DNA from: Mycobacteriales bacterium
GTDB lineage: Bacteria > Actinomycetota > Actinomycetes > Mycobacteriales > CADCTP01
Direction: 5' to 3'
NCBI GenBank assembly: GCA_035995165.1
Contig: DASYKU010000160.1
Span: forward strand, 1-53,070
DNA length: 53,070 nucleotides
Below are positions 39,993 through 48,166 of the stretch, piece by piece. Position 1 is the stretch's first letter. Every line of letters begins with the position of its first letter. The notes below the pieces were generated by a model that ran no database searches, was not told the DNA's origin, and saw nothing but the letters and a program-made list of their open reading frames with translations. A program made the translations under genes and the position numbers.

Positions 39993-41000
39993 TCAGCTCA
40001 GGATGCCGGCGGCGCGGATGGACTCGCGCAGGGACCCCATCGTCGCCAGGACCGCGGTCGGCTCGTAGCCGCAGTGCGCCATGCAGTTGTCGCACCGCGG
40101 GTCCTTCCCCCGCCCGTACGCGCTCCAGTCGGTCTCCGCGATCAGCTCCCGGTACGTCTCCGCGTACCCGTCGTCGAGCAGGTAGCACGGCCGCTGCCAG
40201 CCCAGCAGCGAGTACGACGGGATGCCCCACGGGGTGCACTCGAAGTCCCGCTTGCCCTCGAGGAAGTCGAGGAACAGCGGCGAGTGGTTCAGCCGCCACT
40301 TCTTCCGGCGGCCCTCGCTGAACGCGTTCTTGAACAGCGCCCGGGTCTGCTCGGTGCCGAGCCAGTGCTCCTGGTCCGGCGCCCGCTCGTACGCGTACCC
40401 GGGGCTGATCTGAATGTTGTCGACGCCGAGGTCGTCGTTGAGGAAGTCGAGCAGCTCGATGACGTCCTCCGGCGTGTCCGTGTCGAAGAACGTCGTGTTG
40501 GTCATGACCTTGAAGCCGAGGGACTTGGCCTCCTTGATGGCCGCGACGGCCTGGTCGAACACACCGATCTTGCGGACCGACTCGTCGTGCCTGTCACGCA
40601 TCCCGTCGATGTGCACCATCCAGGCGAAGTTCCGGTGCGGCGTGAACTTGTGGATGTGCTTGGGCAGCAACACGGCGTTCGTGCACAGGAAGACGATCTT
40701 GTTGCGGTCCAGCAGCCGCTGCACGATCTCGTGGATCTGCTTGTGCATCAGCGGCTCGCCGCCGGCGAGCGACACCATCGGCGCGCCGGACTCCATGACG
40801 GCGGCCACGGCCTGCTCGACCGGCATCCGCTTCTTCAGCACGTCGTGCGGTTGCTCGATCTTGCCGCAGCCGGCGCACTTGAGGTTGCAGGCGAACAGCG
40901 GCTCCAGCTCGACCAGCAGCGGAAACTTCTCCACCCGCTTGACCTTCTGCTTCATCAGGTACGCACCCAGCCGCATCGACTGGCGCAGAGGCATGCTCAC
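39993..41000 (-). CDS. hpnH: HpnH, adenosyl-hopene synthase (radical SAM)
   Basis: A 335-residue radical SAM enzyme that attaches adenosine to diploptene to give adenosylhopane, the first side-chain step of C35 hopanoids. The iron-sulfur cluster cysteines are in CNLKCAGC (Cys38, Cys42 and Cys45), preceded by LLVELEPLFA. SLAGGEPLMH follows as the SAM-binding Gly-Glu motif. A C-terminal Cys cluster (DPRCDNCMAHCGYEP, near 305-319) is conserved in the family. The GTG start overlaps the hpnG stop (GTGA). It is the last gene of the seven-gene hopanoid operon. Confidence 0.95.
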   Translation of the reverse strand: MSMPLRQSMRLGAYLMKQKVKRVEKFPLLVELEPLFACNLKCAGCGKIEQPHDVLKKRMPVEQAVAAVMESGAPMVSLAGGEPLMHKQIHEIVQRLLDRNKIVFLCTNAVLLPKHIHKFTPHRNFAWMVHIDGMRDRHDESVRKIGVFDQAVAAIKEAKSLGFKVMTNTTFFDTDTPEDVIELLDFLNDDLGVDNIQISPGYAYERAPDQEHWLGTEQTRALFKNAFSEGRRKKWRLNHSPLFLDFLEGKRDFECTPWGIPSYSLLGWQRPCYLLDDGYAETYRELIAETDWSAYGRGKDPRCDNCMAHCGYEPTAVLATMGSLRESIRAAGILS

Positions 41001-41875
41001 GAGTTCTCGACCTCTCCCGGCAGGGTGATCGTGATGTCGACAACCGAGGCCTGCCGCTCGCGGATGTCGGATTCGCCCTGGCCTGCGGCCCAGGCGGACA
41101 GTACGGGTGCCGCGCGCCGCAGCGAGCGCAGGGCGTGCGTGCCGCGCGGCAATGTGCCGAGCGACACCAGAGGGTGTGCCGGGGTGTCGACGATCGCCCG
41201 GACCACGGCGGCCAGGCGTCCGGTCCGGGCGAGCACGCCCGACTCCATGTCGACGGCGAGCGCGCCACGCTCGGCCCAGGCGGTCCGGGCGGCGCCGGTG
41301 ACGACGGCGTCGGCGCCGCCGATCGCGCCCACGTGCACGGTGAGCCCGGCGATCCGCAACACCCTCGCCAACTCCCCCGCCCCCGCCAGCACGATCTCGC
41401 CGGCCACGCCGGAGCCACCCGAGCCGGCCGAGCCGGACCCAGCCGAACCGGCCGAACCGGACCCGGCCAAACCGAGGCCGGCCGAACCGGCCGAACCAGC
41501 CGAACCAGCCGAACCGGCCGAACCGGCCGAACCGGCCAAACCGGCCAAACCGGAGCCAGCCGAACCGGCCGAACCGGACCCAGCCGAACCGGCCGAACCG
41601 GACCCAGCCGAACCAGCCGAACCGGAACCAGCCGAACCGGCCAAACCGGTGCCGACCGAGCCCCCCCGGCCGCGACCGGCGCCGGGGTCCGGTGACGGGT
41701 CGAAGAGGATGCGGTCGGCGACGACGACGTCGCCGGGCGCCAATCCCGGCACCACCGCCCCGGCGACCCCGACCAGAGCCAGCAGGCCGTCCGCCGGCAC
41801 CCGCCGGGCGCGCACACCGATCCGCGTCCCGCCGACCGCCAGGGCCTCCAGGCGGAGCGGGGCGACGAGCCTCAC
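40997..41875 (-). CDS. hpnG: HpnG-like nucleoside phosphorylase with Gly-Ser-Ala insertion
   Basis: A 292-residue protein of the purine nucleoside phosphorylase/MTA-SAH nucleosidase fold, which removes adenine from adenosylhopane. Conserved parts are LVGVAGAVVPGLAPGDVVVA (34-53), VHVGAIGGADAVVTG (180-194) and ALAVDMESGVLA (205-216, with the substrate-binding Met-Glu-Ser). Residues about 66-158 are almost pure Gly, Ser, Ala and Leu, encoded by a 9-bp-period repeat and inserted between two core strands. Without it the protein would be about 200 residues, slightly short for the family. Whether the enzyme tolerates this is unknown. Overlaps of 4 bases join it to shc and hpnH. Confidence 0.88.
   Translation of the reverse strand: MRLVAPLRLEALAVGGTRIGVRARRVPADGLLALVGVAGAVVPGLAPGDVVVADRILFDPSPDPGAGRGRGGSVGTGLAGSAGSGSAGSAGSGSAGSAGSGSAGSAGSGLAGLAGSAGSAGSAGSAGSAGSAGLGLAGSGSAGSAGSGSAGSGGSGVAGEIVLAGAGELARVLRIAGLTVHVGAIGGADAVVTGAARTAWAERGALAVDMESGVLARTGRLAAVVRAIVDTPAHPLVSLGTLPRGTHALRSLRRAAPVLSAWAAGQGESDIRERQASVVDITITLPGEVENS
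41402..41680 (-). repeat. 9-bp-period repeat inside hpnG
   Basis: About 280 bp inside hpnG consist of repeats of GGCTCGGCC/GGTTCGGCT-type 9-mers, arranged in larger blocks, coding for Gly-Ser-Ala triplets with occasional Gly-Leu. The reading frame is kept throughout. Codon use here (more T at third positions of Gly and Ser) differs from the rest of the gene. Confidence 0.92.
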
Positions 41876-43929
41876 CGGACCGCCTGCGCGTACCGGCCGA
41901 GAGCCGAGAGCGGGAAGACGAGCCGGTAGAGGTGGTAGTTGATGGAGAAGTCGCCGGGGAAGCCGGTGCCGGTGAACTGCGGCTCGTCCCAGGTCCCGTC
42001 CGGCCGCTGGGTCCGGACCAGGAACTCGATCCCGCGCTCGGCCGCTCCGGTCAGCGACCCGGCCGCGATCAGCGCCAGCAGCGCCCAGGCGGTCTGGGAC
42101 GCGGTCGAGGTGCCCCGTCCGATCCAGCGCGGATCGGTGTACGAGCGCAGGTCCTCACCCCAGCCCCCGTCCGGGTTCTGGTGCTCCTCCAGCCAGCGCA
42201 CGGCCTTGCGGATGACCGGCCCGTTGCCCGGGATGCCGGCCGCGACCAGGGCCGGGACCGCGGCCCCGGTGCCGTAGACGTGGTTGACCCCCCAGCGACC
42301 GAACCAGGACCCGTCCTTCTCCTGCGAGGTGAGCAGCCAGTCGATGCCGCGGTCCAGCGGCGCGCCCGGGGTGCGCGCGAGCATCTCGACCACGTGCGCG
42401 GTGACGTCCGCGGACGGCGGGTCGATCACCGCGCCGAAGTCGCAGAACGGCAGCTTGCGTACCAGCCCGCGGGTGTTGTCGGCGTCGAACGCGGCCCAGC
42501 CGCCGTCGCTGCTGGCCATTCCGACGACCCAGTCGGCGCCCCGGTCGGCGGCGGCGTGCACCGCGGCCGGGTCGGGGTGGCCGGCCGCGACCCGGCGCAG
42601 CGCCAGCACGACCTCGGCCGTGTCGTCGACGTCCGGGTAGCCGTCGTTGGCGAACTCGAAGGCCCACCCGCCCGGGGCCAGCTTCGGCCGCCGGACGGCC
42701 CAGTCGCCGCCGACGCGGACCTCCTCGGCCAGCAGCCAGTCGGTCGCGGTCAGCACGCTGGGGTCGGAGGCCGGGACGCCCGCGTCGAGCAGCGCGGTGA
42801 GCGCGAGCGCGGTGTCCCAGACCGGCGACTGGCAGGCCTCCAGCCAGCGCACCGGGCCGTCGGTGAGCTCCCGGACGGCGACGCTCTCGGCCGCCGGGGC
42901 GGCGTCCGGGTCGTCCGGCCCGGGCGGCAGCGGCGCCCACGGCGCCCCGTCGACCTTGACCATGAACGCGTCCAGCCCGGCGAACCCGGCCCGCATCTCC
43001 GGCGAGTCCATCTCGTGGCCGAGCAGCCGCAGCGCCAGCAGCGAGTAGACCCACGGCGGCTGGATGCCGCCCCAGGAGCCGTCGGCCTCCTGCCGGTCCA
43101 GGATCCAGCGCTCGGCCCGGCGCTCGGCGTACCAGCGGACGAGCCGGACCGGGTGCCGGCCGTACACGTGCAGGGCCTTGTCCAGGACCTCGAACCCGAG
43201 CTCCCAGGCCGAGCGCCGGCCGGTCCGCGGCCGGGGCTCGGTGCCGAGCTCGGAGATCCCGAACGGCACCGGGCGGACCGGTCGCCGGGCCGAGACGACC
43301 GCCAGCGGCACGATCGTCTGCCGGGCCCAGCAGGACCAGTCGTAGATGTTCAGCGGCACCCAGGGCGGGAGCAGCATGATCTCCGGCGGGATCGGCGGCA
43401 CGTCGTCCCAGGACCAGAGCCCGACCAGCGACAGCCAGATCCGGGTGAAGACCCGGGTCGCGGCGACGCCGCCGGCCGACCGGCAGAACTCCGCCGCCTG
43501 CCGCATGTGCGGCGTGTCCGCGTCGTCGCCGGCGATCCGCAGCGCGACCCAGGCCTCGACGGTCGTGTTCAGGTCGCCGGGGCCGCCGGCGAAGGTGGCC
43601 CAGGTGCCGTCGCCGCGCTGCTGGGAGCGGATCCAGCGGGCGGCCGCGGCGGTGTCGCCGGGCTCGAGGATGCCGAGGACGTGCCGGAGCATGAGGTCCT
43701 CGGCGTCCATCGTCACGTTCGTCTCGAGGTCGCCCTTCCACCACCCGGCCGGGTCCTGCAAACCCTGCAGGTGCCGGACCGCCCGATCGAGGGTTTCGAA
43801 GAGGGTGTGACGGGCATCACGGGTATCCGGGACCCGTGTGCCCAGCCGCCCGAACGGCCCCTCGGCCGTCTGATGTCCCGCTCTGTCAGGCTCCCCGGGG
43901 GCCGCCGGCGGCGGCACGGTGGCCGTCAT
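41872..43929 (-). CDS. shc: squalene-hopene cyclase
   Basis: A 685-residue terpene cyclase that folds squalene into hopene and hopanol at the membrane. The proton-donating DVDD motif (Asp433, Asp435 and Asp436, in YPDVDDTAEV) is intact. QW-type repeats occur along the length (QDPAGWW, GDGTWATF, DGSWGGI, DGGWAAF, DGSWFGRW, DGGWGED and DGTWDEP). Length and motif order match bacterial class II cyclases (about 630-690 residues). The first 35 residues are a variable extension. The ATG overlaps the stop of the polyprenyl synthase gene (ATGA). It is the central gene of the operon. Confidence 0.97.
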   Translation of the reverse strand: MTATVPPPAAPGEPDRAGHQTAEGPFGRLGTRVPDTRDARHTLFETLDRAVRHLQGLQDPAGWWKGDLETNVTMDAEDLMLRHVLGILEPGDTAAAARWIRSQQRGDGTWATFAGGPGDLNTTVEAWVALRIAGDDADTPHMRQAAEFCRSAGGVAATRVFTRIWLSLVGLWSWDDVPPIPPEIMLLPPWVPLNIYDWSCWARQTIVPLAVVSARRPVRPVPFGISELGTEPRPRTGRRSAWELGFEVLDKALHVYGRHPVRLVRWYAERRAERWILDRQEADGSWGGIQPPWVYSLLALRLLGHEMDSPEMRAGFAGLDAFMVKVDGAPWAPLPPGPDDPDAAPAAESVAVRELTDGPVRWLEACQSPVWDTALALTALLDAGVPASDPSVLTATDWLLAEEVRVGGDWAVRRPKLAPGGWAFEFANDGYPDVDDTAEVVLALRRVAAGHPDPAAVHAAADRGADWVVGMASSDGGWAAFDADNTRGLVRKLPFCDFGAVIDPPSADVTAHVVEMLARTPGAPLDRGIDWLLTSQEKDGSWFGRWGVNHVYGTGAAVPALVAAGIPGNGPVIRKAVRWLEEHQNPDGGWGEDLRSYTDPRWIGRGTSTASQTAWALLALIAAGSLTGAAERGIEFLVRTQRPDGTWDEPQFTGTGFPGDFSINYHLYRLVFPLSALGRYAQAVR

Positions 43930-44963
43930 GCCGACCGTCCCAGCAGGGACCGGGCCAGCGCGACCATCTCGGCGGCCGCGGCCGGCTCCACCGGAGCCCC
44001 GGCCAGGGCCTGCTCGGCCAGCACGACCTGGCGCCGGGCCTCGGCCGCGACCCAGGCCCGGCCCCCGGCCTGCTCGACCAGGTCGGCGATCGCGCGCAGC
44101 TCGGCCAGGTCTTCCCAGTCGACCTCGGTGGCTTGCCCGGGCGGCGGGGCCGGGGTGGCCAGCCACTCCCGCAGCCGGTCGGCGGCCGGTCCCCCGGTGG
44201 CCAGCGCGGCCGCCACCGGCAGCGACTTCTTGCGGGCCCGCAGGTCGGCCAGTGCGGGCTTGCCGGTCACGGTCGGGTCGCCCCAGATCCCGAGCAGGTC
44301 GTCCTCGAGCTGGAACGCCAGCCCCACGTGGTCCCCGTACGCCTCCAGCGCCGCGACCGTCTCCGGCCCGGCCCCGGCCAGCACGGCCCCGACGGCCGCA
44401 CTGGCGACGACCAGCGCGCCGGTCTTGCCGGCCGCCATCTCCTCGGCCTCGGCCACGGTGACCGAGCGGCGCCGCTCGAAGGCGAGGTCCTCGAACTGGC
44501 CGCCGATCAGTGCCCGGGTCGTCTTGGACAGCAGGTCGGCGGCGGCCGCCCCGGCCGGCGTCGGCGGGTCGAGCACGACCTCCAGCGCCAGCGACTGCAG
44601 CGCGCTGCCGGCCAGGATCGCGGCCGGGACCCCGAAGACGGCCCAGACCGTACGGCGGTGGCGGCGTTGCACGTCGCCGTCCATCACGTCGTCGTGCACG
44701 AGCGAGAAGTTGTGCAGCAGCTCGACCGCGACCGCGCCGGGCAGCCCGACCTCGGCCGGCGCGCCGGCGGCCCGGGCCGACAGCAGCGCCAGCCGGGCCC
44801 GGACGCCCTTGCCGCCGCCGGTCACGTCCGAGCCGGACGGCCGGCCGGCCGCGTCGACCCAGCCGAAGTGGTAGGCGGCGACCTTCCAGGTGTTGGGTTC
44901 CAGCCGGTCCACCGCTGCCCGCAGCGCCGGACCGACGCTCACGAGCTCGGCCACGGCGGTCAC
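43926..44963 (-). CDS. trans-polyprenyl diphosphate synthase in the hopanoid operon
   Basis: A 345-residue isoprenyl diphosphate synthase. The first Asp-rich motif is DDVMD (91-95, in HNFSLVHDDVMDGD) and the second is DDLLG (221-225, in FQLEDDLLGIWGD). The two residues before the first motif are Val and His, not bulky aromatics. It condenses isopentenyl diphosphate with allylic diphosphates, probably giving the farnesyl diphosphate that HpnC/D/E convert to squalene. Actinobacterial hopanoid clusters commonly carry such a gene. The product length is not proven from sequence. The GTG start overlaps the hpnE stop. Confidence 0.93.
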   Translation of the reverse strand: MTAVAELVSVGPALRAAVDRLEPNTWKVAAYHFGWVDAAGRPSGSDVTGGGKGVRARLALLSARAAGAPAEVGLPGAVAVELLHNFSLVHDDVMDGDVQRRHRRTVWAVFGVPAAILAGSALQSLALEVVLDPPTPAGAAAADLLSKTTRALIGGQFEDLAFERRRSVTVAEAEEMAAGKTGALVVASAAVGAVLAGAGPETVAALEAYGDHVGLAFQLEDDLLGIWGDPTVTGKPALADLRARKKSLPVAAALATGGPAADRLREWLATPAPPPGQATEVDWEDLAELRAIADLVEQAGGRAWVAAEARRQVVLAEQALAGAPVEPAAAAEMVALARSLLGRSA

Positions 44964-46297
44964 GCTGCCACCCCGGCCGGTGCGGAGGTGCCGATGAGCA
45001 CGTCGGCGGCGGCGTGTCCGGATCGGACCGCGCTCTCCATCGTCGCCGGCCAGCCGGTCGCGGTCCACGCGCCGGCCAGCGCGAGCCCCGGGATCTCCGT
45101 CCTTGCCGGCGGCCGGAGCGCGGCGCTGCCGGGCGCGGCCCGGAAGGTCGCGGTCCGCTCCCGGGTCACCCAGGTGTCGAGGATCCGCGCGTTGCGGGCC
45201 CGCGGCAGCAGCCCGGCCAGCGCCGGGACGACCTCGGCGACCACGTCGGCCGCCCGCTCGTCGATCTGCCGGCCGGCCGCGGACAGCGAGACGGCGAGGT
45301 ACTGGCCCTCGGTCGCGCCGCTGCCCTCGGTCCGGTCGAACGCCCACTGGACCGGGGAGCCGACGGTGGCGAAGAACTCGTGCTCGGTGACCTTCCGGTC
45401 GTACCGGACGTGCACGTTGACGATGGGGGACGCGCCCAGCCTCGCCGACCAGCCGGCCGGGGCGTGCGTACCGCCGCCGGGCATCAGGGCCTCGGCGGCC
45501 GGGGGCGGGACGGCGAGGACCACCTGGTCCACCGGGATCGAATCGGTGTCGAGCACCAACCGGAACTCCTCTCCAAGACGGTCCAGCGAGCGGACCCGGG
45601 CAGCGCACCGCACCGACACCCCGGCCGAGGACAGCGCCGTCACGGTCGCCTCGGAGTGCAGCCGGCCGAGGGGGACCCTCGACCAGCCCAGGTCGCCGCC
45701 CGACGAGTCGGTCAGCAGCCCCGTACGGAAGACCATCGCGGCCAACGCCAGCGAGGCCTGATCGGCGGGCAGGTTGAGCGTCGCCACGCCGATGAGGTCG
45801 AAGAGAGCGGCCACCGCGCGCGGGCCCTGCCCGTGCGCGGCCAGCCAGCTGCCGAACGTGACCGCGTCCGAGGCCGGGTCGGCCGGGTCGACCCGGCCCA
45901 GCGCCCGGACGGCCCGGGCCGCGCTGATCCGCTCCCGCGGCGTCAGCACCCGGTAGCCGAGCAGCGCGCGGGCCAGGTGCAACGGCGCCGGCAGCGGGTC
46001 GCGGTGCAGCCGGGCGGGCTTCCCGTCCGTCCGCAGCACCGGGATGTCCAGCCGCGGCTGCAGCGTGGTCAGCCCGGTCACGCCGAGCCGGTCCAGGAAC
46101 TCCCGGTACGCCGTGCAGCAGCGCAGGAACACGTGCTGCCCGGTGTCCACGGTCAGCTCGCCCCGCCCGAACGACGAGGCCAGCCCGCCGAGCCAGGGCC
46201 GCGACTCCAGCAGCACGACGTCCCGCCCGGCGGCGGCCAGGTCCAGCGCGGCGGTGATGCCGGCCAGGCCGCCGCCGACGACCCCGACCCGGGTCAC
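44960..46297 (-). CDS. hpnE: HpnE, hydroxysqualene dehydroxylase
   Basis: A 445-residue FAD-dependent amine-oxidase-fold enzyme that reduces hydroxysqualene to squalene, the third step of the HpnC-D-E route. The dinucleotide motif is VGVVGGGLAGITAALDLA (4-21), followed by LLESRPWLGGLASSFGRG and DTGQHVFLRCCTAYREFLDR. The C-terminal ALAGAWTATGWPATMESAVR is the usual flavin-binding end of this family. The GTG start overlaps the hpnD stop (GTGA) and its own stop overlaps the polyprenyl synthase start. Confidence 0.95.
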   Translation of the reverse strand: MTRVGVVGGGLAGITAALDLAAAGRDVVLLESRPWLGGLASSFGRGELTVDTGQHVFLRCCTAYREFLDRLGVTGLTTLQPRLDIPVLRTDGKPARLHRDPLPAPLHLARALLGYRVLTPRERISAARAVRALGRVDPADPASDAVTFGSWLAAHGQGPRAVAALFDLIGVATLNLPADQASLALAAMVFRTGLLTDSSGGDLGWSRVPLGRLHSEATVTALSSAGVSVRCAARVRSLDRLGEEFRLVLDTDSIPVDQVVLAVPPPAAEALMPGGGTHAPAGWSARLGASPIVNVHVRYDRKVTEHEFFATVGSPVQWAFDRTEGSGATEGQYLAVSLSAAGRQIDERAADVVAEVVPALAGLLPRARNARILDTWVTRERTATFRAAPGSAALRPPARTEIPGLALAGAWTATGWPATMESAVRSGHAAADVLIGTSAPAGVAA

Positions 46298-47178
46298 CGG
46301 GACACCCCGGCGAGCGAGCGGGCCGCGATCGCGGCCTTCTGCCAGACCGGCAGCGAGAGCCGGCCGCCGTACACGCGGGAGGGCTGCTCGGCGATCCGGT
46401 CGAGCAGGGCCGCGTAGATGCCGGCCATCGCGGCGGCGGAGGCGGCACTGCGCCGGTCCAGCAACGGGATCAGCCGCTCCCCCTCGGCGAACCAGCCCCG
46501 GGCCCGCTCGGCCGAGAACCGGATCAGCCGGGCCAGCCCGCCGTCGGGGTCGGCCAGCCGGCCGTCGGGACCGAGCCGGATCGTGACCCCGAACCGGTCC
46601 AGGTCCTCGGCCGGCACGTACACCCGGCCGTTGAGCAGGTCCTCGCGCACGTCGCGCAGGATGTTGGCCTGTTGCAGGGCGATGCCGAGCTGGTCGGCGT
46701 GGAGCGCCGCGTCCGGGTGCGACCGGGAGCCGAACACGCCCAGGCAGAGCCGCCCGACCGCGCCGGCCACACACCGGCAGTACGTCTCCAGCTCGGCGAA
46801 CGTCCCGTACCGCCGGCCGGTCACGTCCATCTGGGCGCCGTCGATGAGCTCGCCGAACGCGCCCATCGGGATCGGCAGCCGACCGGCGGCGTCGGTGACC
46901 GCGACCAGCACCGGGTCGTCCACGGGCGGCGGCGCGGCGATCGCCTCCCGCAGCCGGTCCAGCGCCGCGGCCCGCTCGGCCGCCGGCAGGTCGCCGTCGG
47001 CGATGTCGTCGACGCGCCGGGCCAGCGCGTACACGGCCGAGAGGGCGTCGCGCTTGACCGTCGGCAGCAGCCGGATCCCGTACGAGAAGTTGCCCGCCTC
47101 GACCTTGGTGATCGCGGCGCAGACCTCGTACGCGTCCCGGAGCTGGGCCGGGCCCGGGGCGGGCCGGGCGCGGGTCAT
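46294..47178 (-). CDS. hpnD: HpnD, presqualene diphosphate synthase
   Basis: A 294-residue squalene/phytoene synthase-fold enzyme that joins two farnesyl diphosphates to presqualene diphosphate. The first Asp motif is RRVDDIADGD (55-64) and the second lies in QQANILRDVREDLLNGRVYV (about 176-195). FSYGIRLLPTVKRDALSAVY is typical of the HpnD branch, as is CVAGAVGRLCLGVFG. The ATG overlaps the hpnC stop (ATGA). It acts between farnesyl diphosphate and HpnC. Confidence 0.95.
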   Translation of the reverse strand: MTRARPAPGPAQLRDAYEVCAAITKVEAGNFSYGIRLLPTVKRDALSAVYALARRVDDIADGDLPAAERAAALDRLREAIAAPPPVDDPVLVAVTDAAGRLPIPMGAFGELIDGAQMDVTGRRYGTFAELETYCRCVAGAVGRLCLGVFGSRSHPDAALHADQLGIALQQANILRDVREDLLNGRVYVPAEDLDRFGVTIRLGPDGRLADPDGGLARLIRFSAERARGWFAEGERLIPLLDRRSAASAAAMAGIYAALLDRIAEQPSRVYGGRLSLPVWQKAAIAARSLAGVSR

Positions 47179-48053
47179 GCCGCCCTCCCCCGCGCGAGCA
47201 CCGCCAGAGCATGCCGGGCGGTGCCGGCCTTGGAGGCGACCGGGGTGGCGACGAGCGGGTCGGCGCCGCGGCGGCGCAGCGCGTCCGCGGCGGCCAGGCC
47301 GCCGGCCACGTAGCCGGCGACCGCGACCCGGGCCCAGCCGTGCAGGGTGCCGACGATCGGCGAGCCGCCGACCAGCAGCGCCCGGGCCCGCTCGGTCTCG
47401 AACACGATCAGCTCGGCGACGGCCGCGCAGGAGGCCGGCGCGGCCAGGTCGGCCTCGGTCACCCCGAACAGGGCCAGGTCCTCCTGCGGTACGTAGATCC
47501 GGCCACCGGCCAGGTCCTCGGCCACGTCCTGCCAGTGCTCCAGCTGCTGCAGCGCGTCGCAGACCTGGTCCGAGAGCACGACCCGGGCCGGGGTGGTCGC
47601 CCCGAAGACGGCCAGCACGAGCCGGCCGATGGGGGCCGCGGACAGCGCGCAATAACCCCGCAACTGCCCGTACGTCCCGTACCGGGTCAGCCGCTGGTCC
47701 TGCACGTTGGCTTCGACGAGCGCGGCGAAGTCACGATGCTGCAGACCGCAGGCCCGTACGGACGGAAGCAGGCCGACCAGCACCGGGTCGGAGGGACGGC
47801 CGGTGGTCCAGACCGTGGCCAGGTCCGCGCCGAACGCCTCCAGCGCCGCGGTCCGGTCCGCCGGCGACCCGGCGTCGTCGCCGAGGTTGTCGATCACGCG
47901 CACCACGTCGTAGATCGCGCGCAGGTGGACGCGGACGGCGGCCGGGAGGACACGCATCGCGACGGGAAAGTTCTCGGCCGACTCCTGCCGGCGCAGCCGG
48001 ACCGTACGCGTACCCGGGTGGGCTCGACCCTCAACCACCCGCTCCGCCTCCAC
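47175..48053 (-). CDS. hpnC: HpnC, hydroxysqualene synthase
   Basis: A 292-residue paralogue of HpnD that converts presqualene diphosphate to hydroxysqualene. The diagnostic HpnC start ESAENFPVAMRVLPAAVRVH (24-43) is present. The first Asp motif is modified (VRVIDNLGDDAG), and the second is HWQDVAEDLAGGRIYVPQED. It is the first gene of the operon. The GTG start is the first in-frame start; a ribosome site (GAGGAG) lies 11 bases before it, while a nine-codon out-of-frame ATG ORF begins 4 bases after the same site. Confidence 0.94.
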   Translation of the reverse strand: MEAERVVEGRAHPGTRTVRLRRQESAENFPVAMRVLPAAVRVHLRAIYDVVRVIDNLGDDAGSPADRTAALEAFGADLATVWTTGRPSDPVLVGLLPSVRACGLQHRDFAALVEANVQDQRLTRYGTYGQLRGYCALSAAPIGRLVLAVFGATTPARVVLSDQVCDALQQLEHWQDVAEDLAGGRIYVPQEDLALFGVTEADLAAPASCAAVAELIVFETERARALLVGGSPIVGTLHGWARVAVAGYVAGGLAAADALRRRGADPLVATPVASKAGTARHALAVLARGRAA

Positions 48054-48060
48054 GTCTCAT
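48031..48060 (-). other. nine-codon upstream ORF overlapping the hpnC start
   Basis: ATG at 48060 begins a nine-residue frame, MRRGGGAGG, ending at a TGA at 48031 and overlapping the first 23 bases of hpnC in another frame. The GAGGAG ribosome site is spaced 4 bases from this ATG and 11 from the hpnC GTG. It may therefore be translated and affect hpnC initiation. Confidence 0.35.
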
Positions 48061-48130
48061 GACACTCCTCATCGGTGCCGATCTTCTCTACTCCACCGGG
48101 ACCAGGGTGGACCACTGTCTTTGCGCCTCC

Positions 48131-48166
48131 GTGACAAATTCCGCGGCATCGGGCATAACTTCGGCA
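48131..48166 (+). promoter_or_regulatory. promoter of the PucR-type regulator, probably leaderless
   Basis: GTGACA (48131-48136) and CATAAC (48154-48159) are separated by 17 bases. The predicted start of transcription falls at or just before the GTG at 48167, giving a leaderless mRNA. The 113-bp gap also has to hold the hpnC promoter on the other strand, where TAGAGA (in GAGTAGAGAAGAT) is the only candidate -10. Confidence 0.45.

Noticed and set aside
48059-48166. Upstream ATG for the PucR-type regulator
   Set aside because: It would overlap the hpnC start region and add 36 non-conserved residues. The promoter pair points to GTG 48167.
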